Shown here: piece by piece, positions 22,365 to 33,241 of the stretch
How the letters are laid out: each line of letters begins with the position of its first letter
Position numbering within the stretch: the stretch's first letter is position 1
Assembly (NCBI GenBank): GCA_947652605.1
Contig: OX393577.1
Span: forward strand, 56,134,108 to 56,198,107
DNA length: 64,000 nt
Direction of reading: 5' to 3'
From: Elmis aenea
Lineage: Eukaryota; Arthropoda; Insecta; Coleoptera; Elmidae
The notes under the pieces: generated by a model
What the model was told of the DNA's origin: nothing
Databases searched by the model: none
Seen by the model: only the letters and a program-made list of their open reading frames with translations
Translations under genes and position numbers: made by a program

Positions 22365-23170
22365 ATTAAGTTTAATATTTAAAATAGGGAATAGGAGAAA
22401 CAATGCAAATCCATCTTGACACAATAAAATTAATATGTAATCACAAAATTACTTCGACTACGTCTCAGCCAGCAAACCAGACGCGGCCTTGATACATAAA
22501 TAACTACTCTATTATTTAACTTTATTTACACGATTATATTTTATAATTTAATTCGGTTCAATAATTTTAACGTTTTTAAAACATGCTATAATATTACATT
22601 TTTAGCATTCGATATTTCAGTTTTAAGAAAGTGAAATTTATTATTAGATAAATATTCTCTGAACTCAAAAAACAGTTTAAATCGAAGTTTTTCCCGCAGG
22701 CATGAAAAACATAAGTGCGTAAAAATTTTACGAAACGAAAAAATTGTAAACGTATAATTATTGAATAATTTAATCATATTACCATTAATTTCTATAATAC
22801 AGGTAATTACAGAATAATAGCAGGCCCATCGGCCGTTAATGAGTTTTCTAAGATTTCATTATGTAATCGTTTCTTCCTCATCTCTAAATCAGAGGAGATT
22901 CCATTCACTGTGCTTTTAATTAGTAATTATTATCAAAAGTGAAGGTACAATTAACGCATGTTTATAAAGTACCTACGCAATAATAAAAGTAGCGTCTTCT
23001 AGCTTCGAGGCGTTGTTATGTAGCAGAGCATAAGTAGCACTGAATCGAATATTTTAGAATGGGAATACGTAACCAGTTCACGACTTTTATTTTTTAAGTA
23101 TTTGATATTGAAAATTAAAACTTAAAGTAAACATTTAAGTTACTTTAGGAGTTCATATTAAATATTAATA
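22365..23170. other. No supported gene
   Basis: AT-rich. A short stretch at 22452-22500 (GACTACGTCTCAGCCAGCAA, GCGGCCTTGATACATAAATA) is the reverse of part of the hAT-internal sequence at about 42303-42350, so it is a repeat scrap. Confidence 0.5.
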
Positions 23171-23172
23171 TA

Positions 23173-23655
23173 CAGGGTGTCCCAGATAGTATTTTGAGCA
23201 TGGGTACCTAACGAAATGAATATCGCACATCTCAATATCATTGGTGTAACTCACTTTAACATTTACGCGGCGACAACGCGAAAACGCCCAATATGAACAT
23301 AAACAAACCATGGTAACCACCAAAATGAATCGTTTTATATTGGAATATTTAATAGTGCATGTTTACTTATTTAATTTTTTTCTCAAAAACGGTAGGTTTT
23401 ACGAGAAGAACTAAGGAATAAAAAAAAAGTTTCTAAATAAACCAAGCTTACAAAACAACATTTTAATTTGCAAATATCATTCTCCTACATTTATCCGAAT
23501 TTGAGAAATAAAATAAAAACCTAATTTTACCGCTCCCCTTTAGGGGGGTGTAACTCCGAAAGGAGACGTCTAAGGAAGAAAAATTATATTTTTTCCTTAA
23601 TTTTCGATAAGAAATCACCTTCCGAAGTTATTCGCAATATTTAAGAAACACCCTG
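23173..23655 (+). repeat. Chimeric repeat: family A start joined to family B right half
   Basis: Begins TA|CAGGGTGTCCCAGATAGTAT and GAGCATGGGTACC as in family A. From about 23240 it follows the centre and right arm of family B (ATATGAACATAAACAAACCA, GTTTTATATTGGAATATTT) to AGAAACACCCTG|TA. Both outer ends are in the usual TA context. Confidence 0.65.
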
Positions 23656-23659
23656 TAAA

Positions 23660-24420
23660 CACTTCACGAGGCTCTGGGGTCAACATTAGTATGAGTTAAA
23701 TACAACTTATATGGCAGTCAACGTGCTAGCAATTATCTTGTATTTTAATAAAAACTATGTTGTAAATCAACTTTCCAACTAAAGAGTCTTAATAATTTTT
23801 AATTAATCTCGATAGATCTTCTATTAATTTCATTTATTAAATCGAATATGCATACATATTTATTTATATATAGATGAATATAACTTTTGTAAAAGAATAT
23901 AGATATATTACAGCTAAAAAAATGCAAAGATCTTTTATATTAGGATAATTTTTTGTGATTAAAAAAATCGAGGTTAAATTTTTACAAAGATGTGTACATG
24001 TATGTAGTACACTCCTAAAAGTTAAATGCATCGCTCAATGGATAAAAATGTTAACATGATTTGTTTACATTTTTTGATAAAATTTTTTCATTAGAAATTT
24101 ACGTTCACCACTTGATAACATAAATATATTTTGGCATTAGAAAATGGTTTAAAATATCACAAAGTGAAATTTCTTATCTTTTCAGTCAAGTAAACATAGT
24201 ATTATTTTTATTATCTATTTGCTATCAGTAGACTGTAACGGTATCTAGTGTGGTCATAAATATTGTTCTAAAGTTGTTTTTTTTTTAAAGTCGTGTAAAT
24301 ACAGTGTGTACAAAAAGTAACATAACGGATCAATATCTCGTCTTGTAACAATTTCACAAAAAAAAGTTTCATACAAAAGTTGTTTGTGGTAATTTACTAC
24401 ATGACCTTAAAGTTTCAACT
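23660..24420. other. No supported gene
   Basis: AT-rich. At 24302-24420, TACAGTGTGTACAAAAAGTAAC starts a repeat related to 27800-28300. Confidence 0.45.
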
Positions 24421-24423
24421 ATA

Positions 24424-24483
24424 CAGGGTGTTCCATTTTCGCGCTATAGCAAAAACAAAGATTTTTTTAAATGGAACACCCTG
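24424..24483. mobile_element. 60-bp hairpin element with TA flanks
   Basis: CAGGGTGTTCCATTT and AAATGGAACACCCTG are perfect 15-bp inverted ends separated by 30 bp, and TA lies on both sides (24422-24423, 24484-24485). It has the same terminal signature as the large foldback elements here. Confidence 0.75.
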
Positions 24484-24489
24484 TATATT

Positions 24490-26246
24490 TTTAGGTCTTC
24501 GAATGTCATTTTTTAACCTTTACATGAATGTCTTTTCATTTTTTGATTTTGTGACAGTGTTGCCAACTTATTAATTTTTTTCCGAAAAATCTGACATAAG
24601 CAGGCTTAACTTTAAAAAATCGTAGCGACCTCGTTTCTTGAAATTAAGAAATAAGTTAGTCCGGTTAGGGAGCAACATATTAATAATAAAAAAAAAAAAT
24701 TTATTGATACAGGGTGTTCACAAAAAAATGCCAAACATTCCAAACTTCAAAGTGACAACTCATTTTTTTCAAAAGTAAACACCCTTGTTTTATTATGCTA
24801 TTCGATAGCATTTTTTCTCCCCTTTAATTTTTATGAAGGGTGTCCTATGTCTAAACCCCGTAGTTGTTGAGATATTCAATACTTTTCAAAAAAGTAGCCA
24901 TTTAATTACATTTGTATGCACCGAAGTAGGCCGCGCTGATGCAAAACAAAACAAGTGCCAAGTATATGAATGTCTTTTCATTTTTTGACAATTCTCAGAT
25001 ATCTATTATATTTTAAACTTAATAATGAGAAAACTCTATAAAAATTTAAAAAAAAACATATTTCAATCAATTGTTTAAAAAAAAGGATGATTTTAAAAGA
25101 TATTTAAAGCTTTAAATACAGAAAATAACAATTTTAATTTACTGAATTAAAATGTAATATACTGGCCAAACTTTAGACCAAATAAAGTAATTTTTTTTTG
25201 CATCATCCTGTACAATGTTTTCAATTCGCTGGTTAATAACAAGCAAGATTACCTACTTACGAGATTTAATTGCATTTGGATCACTTCGATTTACACGTAA
25301 ATACTTATATCATTCAATTGTTCTGTTATAGCATTAAATTGCTAATCGGTGCTGCGATATTTACAATTTACAAATGAAATCCCAAGCTTCTAAATGCCAA
25401 TGTACTAGTAATTTTATTGTCATTGCCATGCAGTTAGATAATAAAATGAACAAACGCAAGCGTTTGCCTTATGCAAATTTTTGTCGAATATAGACCATTT
25501 GCACTTTACTACTGATATTTTGCAACCTCAAAACACTGTGTACATTCCTTCTGGCACAAGTACCTATCACGTACATTTAGGTAATAAAATTGCCTATTGC
25601 TACTTCGAAATATTTGCTTAACACCTAATGACTAAATTTGCATCGCAATTTTTGTTAATTAAATAACAACACTAGATAATAATTCCATACGCGTTAAGTA
25701 GTGATGCGAACACAACATTAATCTTTGTAAAATGTTCTGTTCCAGGTCAATTAGAAACTTAACAAAATAAAAATTTCCATTGCGGGCAAGTAATTTGCCA
25801 AAATAATACACACCTCAAAGTTTAAGCTTAATGATAATTAAATTGCACTTTCTCATCTCACTTTCTTGTTTAAGTAATAATCTTTGTGCTTGTTACTTGC
25901 CGACAGGTAAGAATTTTTCAGAAAAAGTAAGGTAATGTGATCAATTACAATCATGTAATGATGTAATAAAATCATTCAACACTGTTTAAGCGTAGACTAA
26001 TGGTGGCGAGTATCTTAGTATCTACCGCTTTATACTTCTAGTGCGTATGGTATTTTATTTATACAAGAATTAAAACAGTCTTTTAAATAAGCCAAGATGT
26101 GCGAAATTTATAAGGACTAAACCTCTTAAAAAAACAAAACAATTAACTGTGACAACTTTTTGAGGAAAAAAAATGCAATGTAGTTATAAACACAAATATC
26201 TTTTTAACTCTTAAGTACAGAATTAAACTTTTCTACGTGGATTATG
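24490..26246. other. No gene; another CAGGGTGTT start at 24720
   Basis: At 24720 CAGGGTGTTCACAAAAAAAT opens another TA-group repeat whose right end I cannot place. The rest is AT-rich without coding signal. Confidence 0.45.
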
Positions 26247-26254
26247 ATTATAAT

Positions 26255-27685
26255 CAGGGATGGAATAACGTTTTAAATCGTTACGTTATTGTATAACGTT
26301 ATTTATTATTTGTTTCCGTTACATAACGTTATAAATAACGTTAAAAAACTGAATTGTTATGTTATATAACGTTATATAACGTTACATAAATAATGATATA
26401 CAGGGTGTTTCTTAAATAATGCGGAAAAATTCGGAAGGTGATTCCTTAGTTAAAATAAAGTGGGGTCTTTTATATAACAATTTTTTCTTAGACGTCTCCT
26501 TTTGGAGTTACACCCCCCTAGAGGGGAGCGATAAAATTAGGTTTTTATTTCTCAAATGTAGATAAATGTAGGAGAATGATATTTGGTAGATGTTTTATAC
26601 TTATTAAAAAGTTTCCCATAGTATTATTTTCAATCATCTTCCACCTTCATAGGGGGCTGATAAGTGCGACCGACCCCTGTTGGTTTTTTAATCAGAACTT
26701 TTTGGTGAGTTGAAATTTTGCAAAATTTTTTTTGTTAGTTTGATTTATTTAGAACCTTTTTTTATTCTTTAGTTTTTCTCGTAAATCTTACAGTTTTGAG
26801 TAAAAAATTAAATGAGTAAATATGATGTTTATGTTCATATTGAGTAGAATTGACGGGCTTTAGCGTTGTCGCCACGTAAACGTCAAAATGAATTACACCC
26901 GTCACTTCTATCCAATATCGTTTTATATTGGAATATTTGATGGTTCATGTTCATTCATATAATTTTTTACTCAAAAACTGTAGGATTAACGAGAACAGTT
27001 AAAGAATAAAAACAACTTCTAAATAAATCAAGTTTTTAAAGAAAAATTAAAATTGCTAAATTTCAACCCACCAAAAAGTCCTTATAAAAAAACCAACAGG
27101 AGTCGCACTTTTCAGTCCCCTGTGAAGGTGGGAGCTGATTAAAAATATTACTATGGGAAACCTTTTTTTAAGTATAAATCTCCCACATTTATCCAAATTT
27201 GGGAAATAAAATAAAAACCCAATGTGTAACTCCGAAAGGAGACCCTAAAGAGAAAAAAAATGATAGACCCCTCTTAATTTTCGATTAAGTATCAACTCCC
27301 GAATTTTTTCGCATTATTTAAGAAACATGCTGTACAAAAATATTTTTTATTTGTAACTCTGAAATTATTTTTGGGATCTGTAAATGTACATTTAAAAAAT
27401 AGTACCTACCTACAAAATTACGTTGAGGTTGAGATATTTTATTTTCATTTTAATTTCTAAAATACAAACAAAGTATTATATCTTCAGAAAATTAAAAAGA
27501 TCGCCATATAAAAACTTAATTTATAGAGAATAACGATACAAAATAACTTTTAACGAAACGTTATCGGTTATTATAAAGTTATATATAACGTTATAAAAAT
27601 ATCGTTACGTTATTGTATAAAAAATTATAGTTGAATCGTTATTATAACGTTATCGGGTATCGTTACGTTACGTTTTCCATCCCTG
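26255..27685. mobile_element. hAT nonautonomous element interrupted by family B
   Basis: The ends CAGGGATGGAATAACGTT and AACGTTTTCCATCCCTG-type repeats are flanked by the perfect 8-bp duplication ATTATAAT (26247-26254 and 27686-27693), the hallmark of hAT insertions. Both subterminal regions are full of ATAACGTTAT-type palindromic words. The family B foldback (26401-27332) sits inside, so the original element was about 500 bp. Confidence 0.9.
26401..27332. mobile_element. Family B foldback element, full-length, 932 bp
   Basis: Both arms are present: CAGGGTGTTTCTTAAATAAT at the left, ATTATTTAAGAAACATGCTG at the right, with TA flanks. The arms (about 430 bp) carry GGAGACGTCT-type, TTTTGGAGTTACACC and 'CCCATAGTA...TTTT' blocks in inverted order. 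A short centre contains GACGGGCTTTAGCGTTGTCG. Other copies are at 14911-15506, 23240-23655 and 31034-31819. Confidence 0.9.
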
Positions 27686-27694
27686 ATTATAATT

Positions 27695-28685
27695 TCTTGC
27701 TATAATAGAAATCCAATAAATTTAAGGCATTTTAAGTCACGTTATAGGTAAATTTTCATAAAACAGATCAAATTTACACTTACAACAAATATAGGGTTAT
27801 TATTATACAGTGTGTACAAAAAAAAACGTAACTTAAGGTGCCCACTTTTTTCTTCAAAGTTTCGGAGACGCTACAAAAAAAAAATCCTCGACAAATTTTC
27901 GTGAAAATCATGCAAAATTCAAATAAAAGAGCGGAAAGTAAAAACTCGGACATTTGTACACATTTCAAAACTTCCCCATACTCCAGTTTTTGTATCCAAT
28001 GGGCGGCTACACTGTTACAATGTTGCTAGACTATCAGATTTGCATAATTTGGCAACAATGACTGTACCGTACCACAGCTTATTATACTATGTTAAAAGTT
28101 AAGGAGAAAATTATGAAAATTTGGGACTAAAACGGGAACATGAATAATCCTGCACTTAAGTCTTGTTTCGGGAACTGTTCCCAAAAATCGGGGACCTTAG
28201 AAACTTGTCAATATTTCGTCCTGTAATAGTTAAAAAAAAAAAGTTTTAAATAAAAGTTGTATGAAGTGACCTTAGCTACGAATTTTAAACACTTTTGAAC
28301 ATATAGGGTGATCTTTTTTAAGAATTGTACCAAATTGACTTCGTTTTGACGTACACATCCTGTATATTTTGCAATTTTTGGATGCAAATTAAGTTCTCTT
28401 TTAATAATGTATGCAATTTTGTGTACCTAAAGTTAATCGTTTTTATGTCATATGGTTGTTGAGTAATATGATTTTAGGTTGACAGTATAAGTTTAAACTT
28501 TCATTCACCCTATACTTTTTATTCAAAACTGCCTTTATAAAATTTATTTGTGCCCTTTCATAAAACAGAACAAAATTTGTATCAAATGTACATTTCTTTT
28601 AAAAGTAATTATAAATTCAATGAAAAATACCGACATTTAAAACAAATTTTCGAAATATTTCCAAAGCCGACAGCTTTAATTATAT
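27695..28685. other. No gene; degenerate TA-group repeats
   Basis: TTATACAGTGTGTACAAAAA at about 27802 and ATATAGGGTGATC at about 28301 look like worn starts of TA-group repeats. Open frames at 27780-28029 overlap on opposite strands and have no motif. Confidence 0.45.
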
Positions 28686-28689
28686 TAAG

Positions 28690-29267
28690 TAAGTATTATG
28701 TTTGTAACCGTAAACTATCAAGAAAACCGCAATAGCTAGATAAATATTAATTACAGATAAAATTAACCTACAATAGTTTTTAAATATAATTAAATTATCG
28801 ATAACAAAACGTAAAAATATATATGGGGTGTTTTGTAAAAAAAATATACCTATTTGCGTTTAAGTTTAGTCAAATGGACCGGGCATAAGAAACACTCTGT
28901 GTATTATTTTCAAATTTTAATTAGTCATCAATTACTATGATAGGTACTATTCTCTAATAAAGTTTCAAAGAAATTCGTTCTGAGATTGCCTAGTTAGCAT
29001 ACATTAATATTTTTTCAGAGTCTTGTTCCTATCAGTATTTTTTATTAAAACTTAAATAACTAACAAAAAAAAACACTTCTAAAAATTACAAAATAATTAG
29101 ATGTTATATTTAAAAAACCCAAGTGAAGTATCGGTGCGCGAAAATAAAACACTCTATAGTTGAAAATAATTTTAAAATATTTAATAAATTAAGACAAAAA
29201 ACTTTTAATTATAACTGAAATCTAATTATAGAGCGATCAAATAATTTCTCTTCGCAAAGACACCCTG
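28690..29267 (+). repeat. Family C repeat, copy 2
   Basis: Aligns with 7380-7895 and 31945-32544: TATCAAGAAAACCGCAATAG, ATGGACCGGGCATAAGAAAC, ATTCGTTCTGAGATTGCC. It ends AAAGACACCCTG|TA at 29267. Confidence 0.65.
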
Positions 29268-29587
29268 TACAGCTTGTAGTTTTCACGGTAATCCAAAATT
29301 ACAGAAAAGCGGAAATACACAAAAATATTTTAATTAGGTACCTACATAGAAAATCTACAATAGTCTACAATAAACTTTCATCTTCTTTAAAAGGTTCCTT
29401 TTCAAAGATTTGAGCAAATATTTTTTAAAAAACTACACATTTTTATATTTTTTAATTTGAAATGTTATAAAGTTCATTTTTATTACAATTAGTAAAATTA
29501 TGTTTTTTACAACTCTCTTGAAGTTTAATAAAAGAAGTTTTGCATATTTTTAACGACGTTTTTATGTTGTAAATAATATTAAATAAT

Positions 29588-30004
29588 CAGGGATACTAAA
29601 CTAATAGGATGGCCCATTCTCATAAGACCAATGTATTACTTGGCTAACCGGAAGTCTTTAAAAACGCAAAGATGTATAAACAGATGTTTTAGATTTTATG
29701 TTGCATGACAAGTTCTAAAGTATAGCTAGATGACATTTATTGAATGGCTCACCAGAAATATTTTTTTGTGCTAAATATGTTCTTGTCTTATTCCTTTGCC
29801 AACGAAGATAAAGTTTCTCGTAAACCAAATGAATTGATTTAAATACACCTGAACGTTTAATACATGTGTGACATATGACAGATCTATCACTTTATAAATG
29901 ACATTTGTAGGACGTCATAGCTGACGTCGTTAATAACACTTTTTCGTCAATTATATGTTTACGAATTTCGTGGAATGGGCCATACTATTAGTTCAGTATC
30001 CTTG
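29588..30004. mobile_element. MITE with CAGGGATAC ends (family H), hAT-like
   Basis: CAGGGATACTAAACTAATAG and ATGGCCCATTC at the left are matched by GAATGGGCCATACTATTAGT and TCAGTATCCTTG at the right. The flanks TAAATAAT and TAAATACT are similar but offset by one base, so an 8-bp duplication is only probable. Noncoding. Confidence 0.7.
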
Positions 30005-30009
30005 CTAAA

Positions 30010-31030
30010 TACTTGCACAAAACGTCATTTTGGCAGAGGTCATTTACAACAATTAGGATTATTTCATTGCGTAAAGCGGCACTGCAAACTTTTTATTCAC
30101 ACTAATCCACAAACACACACACACAGTTTAGTGTGGAAGTTATTTGGGGGCCACGCCAGTTTGTGGAATAAAAAAATAAGTGCACAAATGTCTATTTTGC
30201 TCACGGTTGCAGAAAAAAACTCTAAAATTTTGTAAAAGTCGACTGTATTTTTAAATGTTGTTGAGATATTATTTAGAAACGCAATTTAGGACGAACGTCA
30301 TTTAATTTAAATTTTAACAACGCATGAATTTTAAAAGATCTTATCAAATGTAATTATAATCGACTTATTTTACTCTTATACACGCAATGATGCCAGAGAT
30401 AATAATGAAAAAGGTAATTAATTTGTCTGCAAATAATTAGTTTTTGCATATGGTTAACCGATTTTACAGCTCCTTATTATATTATTCGCTTATTAACCGC
30501 CGCCAATTTCTCTAATTATCATTTTGCTATGCTCTTTTGGCTTTAATTTATTTTTCATATAGGAAGTTCATATGACCATTTTAGTTGGAAATAACACGCT
30601 TTCTAAATTGGACATGAAATCCCAATTTAATCGTATGTCCTTGACCATAGAATAATTCAAGCATTTTGAAACACCATTTCTTTAGTTCTTTACTAAACCA
30701 TCAAATATTTACGTCACGCCCAAACGTATTAGTTATCAAGAAGTTAACACTTTTTATTTTAATTAAATTAAATTTTAATTAATTTATTTTCAAACAAAAA
30801 CAAAATTGTAAAGATAAAATAAAAATCCAGTCATAAAATTAATTTGTAACAAGGTTTATTCTAATACACAGTGTTTATTAGGTACATTGCTAGTAATACC
30901 GCTAACGCTTGATTTTAGCCATTTGGGCATAATTAAATTACTTAAATTTATAACAATGTTAGGTTTGTTGGGTTTCTTTCCTATAATAAAATAGTAATAG
31001 GAGCAAAATATGATATTTGCAATAGGGTCT
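30010..31030. other. No supported gene
   Basis: AT-rich with a short (AC)n run at 30112-30124. The 86-codon open frame at 29975-30235 straddles the MITE end and has no motif. Confidence 0.5.
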
Positions 31031-31033
31031 ATG

Positions 31034-31819
31034 CAGGGTGTTCCTTAAATATTGCGAAAAAATCAGGAGGTGATTCCTTATCGAAAATTAAGGGGGGTCT
31101 TTCAGATAAAATGTTTTCCTTAGACGTTTCCTTTCGGAGTTACACCCCCCTAAAGGGCAGCTGTAAAATTAGGTTTTTATTTTAATTCTCGGATTTGGAT
31201 AAATCTAGGAGACAGTGGCTGAGCGACGGGGCGGGGGCAAGGAGGTATCGATGTCCCGGGCGCCAGTCTTCAGGGGGCGCCGCGAATACAAAATATTTTT
31301 ACGTTTATTTTACTTATTTAAAGCCAGAAAACTAAAATGCCATTATACTATTAAAATTTGTTCTCATTGTCATTACAGTGTATTTAAATAAATAATACAA
31401 CATTATTTTACTTAAAACTCACAAACTACAATAAAAATACAGACGAGGGGGCGAAAAAAAATTTAGCAGATGTTTTATACTTATTAAAAGGTTTCCCATA
31501 GTAATATTTTTAATCATCTGTCACTTTCACAGTGGGCTGAAGAGCACGACCCCTGCTGTCTTTTTTTATAAGAACTTTTTGGTGGTTGAAATTTTGCAAT
31601 TTTTTTTTAAGCTTGGTTTATTTAAAAACATTTTTATACTTTAGTTTTTCTCGTAAAACATACAGTTTTTGAGTAAAAAATAAAATAAATAAACATGAAC
31701 CGTTAAATTAATTTTTCAATATAAAACGATACATTTTGGTGGTTACCATGGTTTGTTTATGTTCATATTGGGTTGAATTTTCGGGTAATTTTTTTTTGCA
31801 ATATTTAAGAAACTCTAAG
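31034..31819. mobile_element. Family B foldback element, interrupted
   Basis: Starts CAGGGTGTTCCTTAAATATT and ends TATTTAAGAAACTCTAAG|TA. The order of internal blocks matches the copy at 26401-27332. About 250 bp at 31211-31460 are foreign. Confidence 0.8.
31211..31460. mobile_element. GC-ended insertion inside family B, hAT-like
   Basis: Starts CAGTGGCTGAGCGACGGGGC, has GGGCGCCAGTCTTCAGGGGG near its left end and a GACGAGGGGGCG tract at the right. A related left end is at 54997-55070. The exact right end and target duplication are not clear. Confidence 0.5.
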
Positions 31820-31944
31820 TATATAAAATGGTATGTTTATACAATATTTTTCAACGTATAGTTTATTTTAATTTTTTAAGTAAGTTTACAATTTTCGAGA
31901 TTTTCCAAAGCCTACTAGTTTAATTCTATAAGATATTTTGTTTA

Positions 31945-32544
31945 AGCCCGAAAATTATTATGAAAACTGCAATATCTTAAAAATTTTAATTTTAGACAAA
32001 ATGGATCTTTAACAGTTTTTAGTTATCGATCAGAAAATGTAAAAACTTATAGGGTTTTTTATTTAAAAAAAAAGACATTCCTGTTTCAAGCCAAATGGAT
32101 CGGTTATAAGAAACCATCTAGATTCTAGATCATTTTAAAATTTTAACTAGTCAGCAATCCGTATGATGTTAAAGTCAAATAGAATTTCTAAACAATTAGT
32201 TTTTACACAGCTAACTTGTAAGTTATTAATATTTAATTAGAGTCCTGTTCCTGTCAATATTTTCAAAAAATCTGATATAATTCAAAAACTATTGATTTTA
32301 GGTACCTACTCAAAACCTTTTATATTGTTGAAAGACAGGTTAATGTTGCTTTTAAATACCTATTACAAAATATAGAGAGGGCTCTATTTAAAAAAAGTTT
32401 CGTATTGATACGTAAAAACAAAACACTCTAAATAATTTTGGTCATGTAGTAAATGACCCCAAAAAAACTTTTGTTTTCAACTTTTTTAACAATTTTCGCC
32501 AATAACAGTGCTATCGAATAATTCGTTTTGGTTGGAACACCCTG
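31945..32544 (+). repeat. Family C repeat, copy 3
   Basis: Diverged relative of 7380-7895 and 28690-29267 (GAAAACTGCAATATCTTAAA, TTTTAACTAGTCAGCAATCC). It ends GGAACACCCTG|TA at 32544. Confidence 0.6.
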
Positions 32545-32549
32545 TACAA

Positions 32550-33155
32550 TCACTATAAATTTTTTTTAAAAAACTAAGTCAACTATGCATTTTTTTAAAC
32601 ATTTGAATATCACTACAAATTGAGCTGTAGTTTGTGTTACTTTTTGTAAATGCAATCGTTTTTCTATCTCTTACCTATATTAAGCAAAATGTTCTTGGTG
32701 GCAGGAATTAAGTGGTACACCCTTGTACAAGATTTAATTAAATTTATTAAAAGGAAATTTACTAGCAATTTTCTTTAATTTGTACCCGTGCGCTTAGTAG
32801 GTACTGGTTACCCTTATTAACAACAATAATCTGATTACAAGTATGTATTACCTTAAACTACATGCTCTACTAATTCTCAGACGATACACATAACCTCACG
32901 TTATTAACTAGTCATGCAACTAATCGGAAGTACTTGTCATTAAAAATATGTTTATCATAAAAACATGCAACAAAAATATTAACGGTAGGAAGTACTTTTA
33001 ATAATAGTATCCCACTACCAAAACAAGTGCAAGTCGCTATAGAAAGAAAGTCGCAGCCGCCCCTCTCGGGCTATCAAAGATTTTACGTTCCTTCGTACGG
33101 TATTGCGGTAGAATTATTTCAAGGGGGGAAAGCCATGCAAAACTCCCAAACATTG
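32550..33155. other. 5' flank of the octad-repeat gene
   Basis: AT-rich up to about 33010. A less repetitive, GC-richer stretch follows (33010-33155: GTCGCAGCCGCCCCTCTCGG, TTCCTTCGTACGGTATTGCG). Being directly upstream of the promoter, it may hold regulatory sites, but I recognise no specific motif. Confidence 0.4.
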
Positions 33156-33160
33156 CCTGG

Positions 33161-33194
33161 TATATAATCTGTTGGAGCTGGTGGTGACTTCAGT
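33161..33194 (+). promoter_or_regulatory. TATA box and TCAGT initiator
   Basis: TATATAA at 33161-33167 lies 31 bases upstream of the A of TCAGT (33190-33194), the arthropod initiator consensus. That spacing is the textbook one, so transcription is predicted to start at 33192, 50 bases before the ATG. Confidence 0.75.
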
Positions 33195-33241
33195 AGACCT
33201 ACAGCGTCAACAAACCCCGGATTGGGGAAACCGACAATAAA

